Source of the DNA: Melampsora larici-populina 98AG31
Taxonomy: Eukaryota; Basidiomycota; Pucciniomycetes; Pucciniales; Melampsoraceae
Assembly (NCBI RefSeq): GCF_000204055.1
Contig: NW_006768823.1
Coordinates: 69,898 to 133,897, forward strand
DNA length: 64,000 nucleotides
Reading direction: 5' to 3'
Shown here one piece after another: positions 55,183 through 64,000 of this stretch. Each line of letters begins with the position of its first letter. The stretch's first letter is position 1. The notes beneath the pieces are model-generated. The model made no database searches, was not told the DNA's origin, and saw only the letters and a list, made by a program, of their open reading frames with translations. A program made the position numbers and the translations under genes.

Positions 55183-56070
55183 TGGGTTTTCTTCCCGGAT
55201 GTTTTTGGAAGATTGAATCTTGATTTGAAGTTGTGTAAGAATGATTACAAAAGTTGAATGAATTCAAAGGAACATGATTATGTGTGTAGGATATTGAAAA
55301 ATTGTTTTGATTGCGTGTTTTCAAAAAAGAGAAATGTAAAAAAATTTAAAAGATGATGATGACTGAAATGAATTGGTTCTTAAAACTGGGATGAAAGATG
55401 AATCATGGGAAATTTCTATATGTAATCTAACAAACTCTCTCAGCAAGTGAGCCTACAAGAGAAGGACTTATGAGTTATCCACATAATTTGGGGTGTGAGC
55501 AAGGAACTTTTGGCTGGGGGGTCTTTCTGTTACGGCTCGGCCTGGCTGGGCATCGGGGATGACCAGGCGCCAAGCCTATCCTCACCTTCTTTCGGTTTAG
55601 ACCAGGTGGAATGTTTAGGAAGATAGTGATCCATCCTGGTTTCACTTTCTTCCGATATGTCATTGTTGTAATGCCTTGTGAAACATGTTTTGTATAAGAG
55701 TTGTGTTTCTTGTCCCTTGTCACATTTCTCACTTGTTTCAATAGATCATTACCAACGCTAGTTGTTTGTCCGCAATCCCCCTCTACACTTTCAACCTGCC
55801 ATAACTTTTTACCCTACAGATAAACAGTCTTATGATCAAAGCAGGTCCTGTGTGCCTGCTCAACCTGCATACATTCAGATGGCTGAATGCATATTTGATG
55901 CAATGATCGCAGAGAAATGGAAGACTGAAGCAGTACCAGGACTGCTCCGCAAGATTGAGCAGTGTTGGAGTGGTATCTGAGCGGTCTTGGCACCACTACA
56001 TTCACCACTATCTATAGCGGTGGGACTGCTTTGGAATCAATTAAAAAAAACCGTGGCGGACCCGCCGCTC
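55183..56070. other. Stretch without a supported gene
   Basis: AT-rich downstream flank of the MDH relic; short frames only. Confidence 0.4.
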
Positions 56071-56072
56071 AG

Positions 56073-56400
56073 CACTGCCAACATATTTGAATTGGACACC
56101 AAAATCCCAAAATCCAAGGAGTCCTTGGATTTTGTGTGCAAGATTTCAACCAAGTTATGTCAACCAACATAACATCAACTTGATCAGACCAAGTTGATCA
56201 TCCAACGGTTGACCAAGGCTATCCCAAACCAATATTATTGTCTGATTGAATCTAGCCAACAAATCAGCAACCCAATTGTCTCATCTGAATCAACCCCACC
56301 AACTCATCAACTGACCAAGAATTTTGGGTTCCCAATTATGAAGGTAAGGATATTCATTATTTGGTCAAATTCAATAGTCACTTATCTCGCAACCAATAGT
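56073..56400. repeat. Second copy of the palindrome-bearing repeat
   Basis: Begins ACTGCCAACATATTT like 50,742 and carries AAAATCCAAGGA/TCCTTGGATTTT at about 56,111-56,136. Both arms differ from the first copy by a C-to-T or G-to-A change, so pairing is kept. Downstream the CCGAC words of the first copy are replaced by CCAAC/TTGAC-like words. Confidence 0.55.
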
Positions 56401-57439
56401 TCCAACTGACTGAATGCCCCTTTTAACCAAAGTGTTATAGATCCAATGCAACCAAATCCATCTCTCCCCCAACCCAAAAAGATACATCACTTGAATTTAA
56501 ATTAGATTCAGATCATCAATCAAACACTATCACTACTACTAGAAACACTGAATACAGCAGGGGCAGACCTTGAGAGTAATACTGAAGACAAACCGGCTTC
56601 CACTCCCAAAGAGGACTGAGTACTCATCACTACCTTACCTAGACCTTCACTCACAACCTGGCCAACCTATTTCTCAGAAATCATTGTGCCGATGCAATAC
56701 CCACGAAAACCAAAAGACTAGGACTCTGTCAAGTTTGTAAATGAGCAAACAAGCAAGGTTGAGTCTTTATGCGCCTAATCCGTCATTTGTTCCTAGCCGC
56801 TCCTGATATTTTGCCTCTTCTCTATTGTGTGGTCACAAAAATCAGCCCATATGACTGCCGTCCAACTCCCATATGGACCAAAAGCCTACTTCAGACTCAT
56901 GAGTATAGTGCCCAGTAAAGCTATCCCGGGAAAGGCTAAACCAACTTCCCACTCACCCAAACTTGCAAGTTAAAAAAATGCTTAAGACAGGAAATTGCTA
57001 GACAACGCCTACACAAAGCGCCCGGGTAGCATTCTGATTTTTAAGTGACAAAAGCTGGGTTACAAGTATGTTTTTTGAGTTAAAAAACCCCATTGTTTGG
57101 GTTACATGTATGTTTTTCAAGTTGCAAAAACCATTGTTTGGGTTGCGAGTATGTCATTCTGAAGTTGATGACTCTTTTGAGATATGGACAGAGGATTGGT
57201 GGAAAGTGTGATGGAAGATATGATCTTGGTTTGTAGTACAGATGATCAATCAACAAAGAAAGGAGCTCAACATGGACACATTGGAATTTGATTGTGTGCA
57301 AGGAAGAGTACAGCTCAAGGGAAACCTCTGAACCAGATGTGAACCAGATGTGAATGAAATCGGTGATTGAGAAAAGTTGCAGACTTGGACACCACAAATA
57401 TGCTCAATTGGGTTTTGAACTTGATTATACAATACAAAA

Positions 57440-57640
57440 CAACACAACACAAGACAAGACAAGACAAGACATATTTTATATACATACCACCCCCTTTGGT
57501 AACAAAAGTTGCATAATGTTACATATGCAACTTTTACATCACGGTGAGAAATTTTCTCTCCGTGTATGTATATGTAAAATCACACCCTTGTGTGCCTTTG
57601 AAAACCTTTGGTAACCAAAAGAAAATGAGAACGGTGATCA
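57440..57640. repeat. Double-hairpin repeat, copy 1
   Basis: After ATTTTATATACATACCACC come two hairpins: AAAGTTGCATA...TATGCAACTTT (57,507-57,535) and CACGGTGAGAAATTTTCTCTCCGTG (57,540-57,564). A related unit with the same order is at 58,280-58,440. A short (ACAAG) run precedes it. Confidence 0.6.
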
Positions 57641-58109
57641 TTCAACCACATATCACAATGATCACTTGTTGTTTGGTAAACAAGGTCACGAGCTCATCAA
57701 CTTGATGAGCTCCTGCCTCTTCCACTTTGTACTAAACCTTTCTGTTTGCTTTTAGATGTAATAAGATAAATCCAGTCAACTTCATTCAATGATGATTGTA
57801 CTCAGGCTCTTCAGCGCTGGAGAAATCAATGCCGCCAAGTAATATATTTCCATGCATGTTGATAACGCTATGGTTTTATTGATCGGATTTGAAACAAAAA
57901 CAATCGAACTTGAGATTGGGCTTGAGGTCATATGATGAGTTGAATGGTTTGTGACGTGAGAAAAAGATTTTTTTTTAAAATATTTGAAACATTTTTTTTG
58001 GTGAAGTACGAAAAAAGACAAAGTGATATGTTTGGAAGGGTTGAGAAGAAAGAGATTTGAAGAGATACAAGTTGAAATTGGATAAAGAACACAATTGAAA
58101 GTTGTTTTG

Positions 58110-58440
58110 GAGAATATTAATGATTTTTACATATATATGTCAAAATATGTATATGTCTTTTGTTGTACTTTGTTTTACCAAATTGGTTTTCTGGGTCATA
58201 TATACAGCCAAAATTTGATACGTCTTTTTGGTGAGACACAGTCGGTCACATACGTTACATATGTGTTACCGAAGTGGGTGTACAATACATATTTTATATA
58301 CATACCACCCACTTCAGTAAAAGAAGTCGCATTATTAATCTAATGCGACTTTTACATCACAGTGAGAAATTTTCTCATTATGTGTGTATGTATAAAAACG
58401 CACAACACTTCACTTTTTGGGAATGTTTGGTAAACAGGTA
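58110..58440. repeat. Double-hairpin repeat, copy 2
   Basis: Contains TTACCGAAGTGGGTG (58,265) against CACCCACTTCAGTAA (58,306), then hairpins AAGTCGCATTA...TAATGCGACTT and CACAGTGAGAAATTTTCTCATTATGTG. The part before 58,270 also resembles 59,170-59,345 (TTTACCAAATTGGTTTTC and CATATGTG words). Confidence 0.6.
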
Positions 58441-59395
58441 CAAAGTGAGCTGAAATCATAATTCAGCACCGTTGATCTCCATTTTGCCATCTATCAAACA
58501 AGATCATCGATTCCAATCATGGTCAAGCTGGTCAAATGGTTTGATTCTCACTCAATCTCTCTCCCCTCAATGCCAAAACATCATTCACTTTTTGACCTAC
58601 ACCCTTCATACCAAGCAGACTCATGCAATTTCTCAATTTGATTCATGTTTCAATTACTTTGTAGCTTTGTTGTAAATATCAACTGTTAATATTATTGATT
58701 GCATTAAAAAAACATCTTTAAAATTTCCTAATTCAAATCAGATCAACAATATGTGATAAGCGAGAGACAGATATGTCTTAGGAAGCAAAGAACAAGTCCA
58801 ACACTGAAATGATTGGATGCCATGTAGTCAAGGTAAAAGAGATGATTTGTGTTTAAAGGCAAGCACAAGAGTTAATATTGATTGAGGAATGTTGATGTCA
58901 AGCTGAATGCAAATGATGATCATTGAGGTTGACAAAAGGCAGGCCACATCGAGATTGAAAAAGTGATGTCAAGATCAAGGTTGTTCCGAGGATTGAATAT
59001 TTAAAGATAAAGGAATTTGAGGGATGAGAAGTCAATTTGATTGGTGGCACTGCCACTGGTAATGAAGGATGAAGTTGGGTGAAGCACGAAAAAAATGAAT
59101 TGATACTTTGAGATGAAAGCTATCCAAAGGACACCAGTTGAAGATTCGTCAAAAAAATGTCAGATGGTTGGGATGCATATCATTGATTTTTAAGTATATA
59201 TGCAAAAATAGGTATATGTCTTGGAGAGTACTCTGGTTTACCAAATTGGTTTTCAGGGTCATAGATACATCCAAAATTGGATATGTTTTTTTGGTGAGGC
59301 GCAGTCAGTTGCATGCGTCACATATGTGATACCAAAGTGGGTGTACAGGAGCTATCTGATATACATACAATACAATACAATATAATATAATACAA

Positions 59396-59476
59396 CACAA
59401 GACAAGACAAGACAAGACAAGACAAGACAAGACAAGACAAGACAAGACAAGACAAGACAAGACAAGACAAGACAAG
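59396..59476. repeat. (ACAAG)n microsatellite
   Basis: About 16 uninterrupted ACAAG units. Long minus-strand frames reading VLSC over and over are artefacts of it. Confidence 0.95.
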
Positions 59477-59611
59477 GTACTGTATGTACTGTATGTGTTG
59501 TATGTTTGGTAGGTATTGTATGTACATATGTTTTGTATGTCTGGTCATTGTATGTACTGTATGTACTGTTTGCACTGTATGTACTGTATGCTTTGAGTGT
59601 TTGGTAGGTAT

Positions 59612-59964
59612 TAGGGCTGCGACCCGCCCCGGCCGACTCTGCCCAAGCCATCTCAGAGCGCTCACAGTACGCGCCCCGGGGCCGCCAAATCTAAGGTGCT
59701 GATGATCACAAGCGCACCCTGAGGGTGCCTCGGGCGGGTTGGGCACCGGGGCTGCTGATCATTTTCCTTCAAAGAATCCCACAGTAAGTCACTCTTTCAC
59801 AATTTTGTTGAATGAAATAATGACTCTCTGAGTGGTTTTTGTGGCTCAAAACAGCCCCTGGCCCTGCCTGGCCCTGATCCATTTTGGAAAACATTCGGGC
59901 TTGACCGAGGCCGGGCAGCGCCCTGGGGCCGGCCCTGAAAGTTCAGGGCAAGGTCACAGCCCTA
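59612..59964. mobile_element. hAT-type MITE
   Basis: A 353-bp GC-rich element with ends TAGGGCTGCGACC and GGTCACAGCCCTA, flanked by GTAGGTAT on both sides (59,604-59,611 and 59,965-59,972). An 8-bp duplication fits hAT. The flank is a repeated word of the minisatellite, so the duplication alone is weak, but the inverted ends are clear. Confidence 0.75.
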
Positions 59965-60042
59965 GTAGGTATTGTATGTACTGTATGTAATATATGTAAT
60001 GCATGTGCTGTATTGTAAGTTTTGTATGTCTGGTGGGTATTA

Positions 60043-60223
60043 GGGGGTTTCAAGTTAGATTTTTTTACATATTTTTATGCTACAACAACTTGCCCGTTGT
60101 TATAAAATATGCGTCAATTTTTTACAGCGGGACACCATACAATGTTTTACAAAGATTTCTTTTACAAATAACTTGTCCAAATTTATAAAAATTACGCAAA
60201 ATAAAATCAAACTTGAAACCCCC
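60043..60223. mobile_element. Short TIR element, TA flanked
   Basis: A 181-bp AT-rich element with ends GGGGGTTTCAAGTT and AACTTGAAACCCCC (one extra T), with TA on each side. Size and target fit a Tc1/mariner-type MITE. Confidence 0.7.
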
Positions 60224-61272
60224 TATTGTATGTACTGTGGTTTTTGTGTGTCTGGTAGGTATTATATGTACTGTATGTACTGTCTACACTGTGTGTAAGG
60301 TGCATACTGTACTGTATGCTTTGTACGTCTGGTAGGTGTATTGTATGTATTGTAAATTTCTTGAAAATGCTTCAAGCTCACTTTTCAGTTCAAATCTTTG
60401 TCTTGGATTGTCTTGGATTCTATTGTACCATATTGTCTTGTTTTGGATGGTACTGCATGTACTGAATGTTCTTTATGTTTTGTGTGTCTGGTAGGTATTA
60501 TGTGTGCTGTATGTACCACATGCACTGTGTGTAAGGCCACTACTGTACTGTATATTTTATTTGTCTGGTAGGTATTATATGTACTGTATGTACTGTATGC
60601 ACTGTGTCTCAGGCCCACACTGTACTGTATGTTTTGTATGTCTGGGAGGTATTTGATGTAATGTATGTTTTGTATACATTGTAAATTCATTGAAAATGCT
60701 TCAAGCTCACTTTTCACACCGCGGGAATCATTATGTGTGAAACCGGATTGAGCAAAGCCGCGGTGTCTGGGTCCACGACTTCCTTCAATCACAGGTCTCG
60801 TTTGCCATAGGTTTGCAAGCTCGTCTTGAGCTGCCCTCTACATAGTCATCCACTCAGGCTGTAGTATGGACTAATGGAGGTACCATATGACTAGACTCTT
60901 GTAACATATACATAATAAAGCTCATGACTCATACATGATCTTGAGTGGTCTGAGTATATTGAAAGGAAAAACATACATAACAGAAGGATAAAGGAAGGTA
61001 TAATGATCAGCTTCATTAAATATGTACATACAATATCTGACCCGCTCCGCTACGCACCGATATAACTAACAAGATTTCGAGCGTTGTGGTTTACCGCAAT
61101 AGCTTAATCGCAAACGCTATGCAATATGTAATCTACCGCTATTGTAAGTTCCTTGCGTTGCGGGATATCGCAACGCAACGCACCGCTCAAAAAGTTTTGG
61201 GACTCTCATAGTGGTCAGATTGCTCACAAAGGGAAAATATGTGCAATAGTAAGTTAAATTGAGCAAAAATTG

Positions 61273-61491
61273 ACTAAACGAGTGTATAGAAAGAAAACAA
61301 TAGTAAAAAAGATTGTAAAACAAAAAAAAAGATTCAAAAAAAGTAACTAAACGAGTGTATAGAAAGAAAACAATAGTAAAAAAGAATGTAAAACATAAAG
61401 AAAGATTCAAAAAAATCGACTAAATGAGTGTAAAAACAAAACAACAGTAAAAACGACTGTAAAACAAAAAAAAGATTCAAGATAACTGAAA
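61273..61491. repeat. 73-bp tandem repeat
   Basis: Three units start ACTAAACGAGTGTATAG (61,273), the same at 61,346, and ACTAAATGAGTGTAAAA (61,419), all A-rich on the plus strand. More degenerate units follow to about 61,700. It lies between the transposase stop and the element's 3' end. Confidence 0.8.
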
Positions 61492-61734
61492 AAAAAGCCA
61501 CGAAACAAAAATGTGAAAAAGAGTAAAAACAACTTTCAAAGTTGACTAACACTAACATAGGAGTGAATAGAAAATAAACAATTGTAAAAATTGTGTAAAA
61601 AGGGCTGAGAGAAAAAAAGAAAAAGGAAACTTCAAAGACGAGTGTATATAAGAAAAGTTAAGAAACAGGAAAAAAAGAGAAAAGGTAACATTAAAGACGA
61701 GTGTATAAGAGATTGAGAGACAAGATCAGTTTTA

Positions 61735-63170
61735 CTTTGCTGACTCTTTGCCTTTTCCGTTTGATTCCTTGTCCTTTCCCTTTGATGACTCTTTGCTAAA
61801 GGCATGAACATAAGCTAACGCTTCAGCAAATTTCCCGTTGTCTGTGCGTTCCGCTTTCAACCATTCCCGAAGACCCACCAGTCTGGTGATTGAAGATGGT
61901 GTTAATGCTCCTCGGGCTGGTGTGGCAATGTCAGCTGCGGAGGAGAATGTACGTTCCACTGTGCAAGTTGAGGCTGAAACCGACAGATAATCACGAGCAA
62001 GGGAGGCTAGGACCGGGTATTTAGAAGCATGAGCCTGGGCAGAATGAAAGAACGAGATTAGTGTGTGAATACCTAGATGGATAGGAGAGAAGTCAAGAAA
62101 CACAAAAACTCACCTTCCACCAACTCAGAGGAGTTTGACCGGCAGCAACTGCGTCATGCCCATCTAGATATCTTTGTAACTCGCCCTCTCGTGCCTTGGT
62201 GCCGTCTGCAGAGGATTGAGTAGCAATGAAAAGATCATACCCATATGAAACCGCCTCCGTGGGTTGGGAAGAGAGAACCAAAGGTGAAGACGGTGGGGTT
62301 ATGGGCCAAAGCTGTAATGTCGCATCAAAATGTTTCTTGATGATTGATTTGGCCTCTTCAAAGTAATTGGAGTAATGAAGTTCGAAAACCTTAAGACGAA
62401 GGTGAGGATTAAGGACAGTGGCAACCACAACTGTCTCGCACTCTATCGCTTCATTTTGATATTGGCGGAGTTTGGGTAACATCTGGCTGATCATGTTGGT
62501 AATTGATTCAAATTCGGTTGAAGCTTCAAGTGCTTCAAGCTGAGAAATGATTCGATGATACTCTGCTAGTAATATACAGCCTGAGGCGAAATCTCCTTCC
62601 ATGCGTTTGGTAGAAACCCAAAAGATCTGCCAAGAAATAAAATTGAAGTCAGCTGAGAATTCAACAGAAAAACGAAAGCAGACATCTTACCTCTAAAGCC
62701 TGATTCAAAGTCTCAAGAGCATCCCATTCTTCAGGTGAGATTGAGATGCCTTGATAGTAGCGTGTCTTACGATCGGCAGTCAGGATAGCATCAGCCACCT
62801 AAGACATTCAAAAGAAAACCATTAGCCTCTTGACAAGAGAAATAAGAAAGTCAAGTACTCACATCGCGGGCTGAGCACAGTCGACTTGATACATCCAAAT
62901 TGATATTCCACCTTAAACCCCAGCCAGGAATAGGCTGAGGTCCATGATACCCAAGCTGAGCCGACTTCCCTCTAAACTCACCTCGACGTGCCCCACTTCG
63001 ACATAACAAGCTATTAAACTTTTTGGCCTGAGTGAATTCCAAGTCGTGTGCAAGCCAGGAATAATTCAAAGTCAGTTGTGTAAGAGAGACAAAGATAAAC
63101 AACAAGAGAAACATAAGGAAAAAAGCAATCAAACCTTCACGAGGTGTAGGTGTTGCCATAGACATCACCC
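61735..63170 (-). pseudogene. hAT transposase, C-terminal half in readable exons
   Basis: Minus-strand exons join with GT...AG introns. The first reads MATPTPRE, then (after an intron) KKFNSLLCRSGARRGEFRGK and LGYHGPQPIPGWGLRWNINL. Next come KTRYYQGISISPEEWDALET (about 62,770-62,700) and KRMEGDFASGCILLAEYHRI to LSWWK (62,625-62,115). The last exon is ARDYLSVSASTCTVERTFSS, then AADIATPARGALTPSSITRL, ending in a Lys/Ser/Gly tail at 61,735. No stop interrupts these parts. The BED finger and catalytic N-terminus are missing, so it cannot be an autonomous transposase. Confidence 0.8.
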
Positions 63171-63589
63171 TCAGATTCAACTTCATCCTCTTCATCAGAG
63201 CAACTAATTCTGCGTTGATACGCTTGAGGCAACACCACCGGCGCTCCGCCCGAGATAGCGGCAGCGGAGCGATAGCGGAGCGCGCAACCCGCCCGTGCTA
63301 TGAGTCTGGCCGGATAGCGGGTCCTGACCACCGCTACAGCTATGGCCCTGCCCCCCATAAAGATAGCGGTTTTTGCATCCGCACTCTATAGCGCAATTCC
63401 GCAGTGCTATGCGGTGCCACAGCGCCCACAAGCGCTTAGCGCCATGGTGACCCAGGTCCCATAGCAAACCATAGAGCGCAGGGAGTCCCAACTGCCATCA
63501 TTGTTTGTTCTTTGATCGATTTGTCAAGACTTCAAGGCCCATACTCAATCTACTGGTTCTGATTGGCCAATTGTGTCCAGCAACTTACA

Positions 63590-64000
63590 TCTACACCTTT
63601 TGGAACAAAACCTGAAGCTGTTTTGATTTGTTTACTCGAGTTTGTACATTCAAGTCTTAATCCAGATTCCAAATCAATTGATCCATCAACGATTAAATTA
63701 TTTTTCTTAGCTACTAGTTTTAAACCATTGAATACCTTTTGTCTTGTTTATGCCAAGGTGCTTTAGTTGGTCAACCGATTCAACCTACTTCAATGATTTC
63801 TAATGGACAAATTGAATCAATTGATTGATAGGTAGATTTGAAGATACTCAAAACTTGATCAAGATCATTAGAAAAAAGATTAGCAAGTAATCAATCAGAT
63901 TCATTACGAGCTGATACTGAATTGATCTTAGGAAAAGTAGCATTCCAATTAAACCAATGTTCAAATCATCTGGATAGATCGTTATAATCGTAAATGTCAC
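63590..64000 (+). CDS. Unassigned partial gene at the window edge
   Basis: STPFGTKPEAVLICLLEFVH, NPDSKSIDPSTIKLFFLATS and, further on, NQSDSLRADTELILGKVAFQ read as coding on the plus strand, with stops or introns between. It runs towards the right edge. No family recognised. Confidence 0.3.

Larger units (their letters stand above)
59477..60660. repeat. TGTATGTACTG / GGTAGGTATT minisatellite with insertions
   Basis: Degenerate repeats of TACTGTATGTACTG and TGTCTGGTAGGTATT run to about 60,660, interrupted by two short elements (59,612-59,964 and 60,043-60,223). Confidence 0.8.
61030..63480 (-). mobile_element. Truncated hAT element with GC-rich ends
   Basis: The transposase remnant (63,170-61,735) is bounded by two GC-rich regions in AT-rich DNA. 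The left side (61,030-61,190) has CGCTCCGCTACGCACC and ACCGCTATTG. The right side (63,230-63,480) has many AGCGG words such as GATAGCGGCAGCGGAGCG. These are the same subterminal words as in the element at 22.3-27.0 kb. Exact ends and target duplication were not found. Confidence 0.6.

Noticed and set aside
59318..59746. 142-residue minus-strand frame with VLSCLVLSC repeats
   Set aside because: It is a reading of the (ACAAG)n microsatellite and of the MITE beside it.
61117..61558. Phe-rich minus-strand frames
   Set aside because: They read the A-rich 73-bp tandem repeat in reverse.

Overview
The window reads as nuclear DNA of a basidiomycete fungus, most likely a rust (Pucciniales). This is inference from short spliced introns, AT-rich and strongly transposon-packed intergenic DNA, a DUF6589 protein paired with a RecQ-like helicase, Ac-like hAT elements, DIRS-like tyrosine-recombinase retrotransposons and a small secreted cysteine-rich protein. 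No taxonomic marker was tested.

Only a few host genes are convincing. They are a five-exon 40S ribosomal protein S16 gene (30,233-30,958, +), a six-exon Zn(II)2Cys6 regulator gene (18,399-19,789, +), a small secreted cysteine-rich protein gene (28,405-28,816, -) and some short unassigned coding pieces. A malate dehydrogenase copy (53,374-55,182) is a pseudogene.

The most unusual object is a complete 7,761-bp element at 6,998-14,758. It has 274-bp terminal inverted repeats that I find identical apart from one base, and a 9-bp target duplication. It sits inside the gag frame of a minus-strand DIRS-like retrotransposon (about 15,820 down to 2,830). It carries three genes: a spliced DUF6589-family protein (+), a RecQ-like helicase with a 25-residue-repeat tail (-), and a small acidic protein (-) divergent from the DUF6589 gene. 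The two large genes converge and their stop codons appear to overlap. The organisation suggests a DNA transposon whose transposase would be the DUF6589 protein, with the helicase as partner.

Layout: 0.2-1.4 kb hAT remnant; 2.3-6.99 kb and 14.77-15.8 kb minus-strand DIRS-like element with a tandem repeat between its RT and RNase H; 7.0-14.76 kb the DUF6589/RecQ element; 16.8-19.8 kb gene remnants and the Zn2Cys6 gene; 22.3-27.0 kb decayed hAT element; 28.4-31.0 kb secreted protein, unassigned exon and RPS16; 33.7-41.2 kb a plus-strand DIRS-like element inside a region bounded by matching inverted ends; 40.6-46.1 kb two inverted copies of a repeat flanking a Tc1/mariner element, with a nested MITE and a palindrome; 46.9-47.3 kb LINE tail; 48.5-49.8 kb solo LTR; 50.7-56.2 kb MITE-like repeats and the MDH pseudogene; 57-60.7 kb hairpin repeats and a minisatellite with two inserted MITEs; 61-63.5 kb a truncated hAT element on the minus strand.

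Decay is widespread. Many elements carry in-frame TGA codons at positions where relatives have Trp or Arg, which fits C-to-T mutation. Structural details such as target duplications, inverted repeats and splice junctions were read by eye; family names are from recognition and were not tested by database search.
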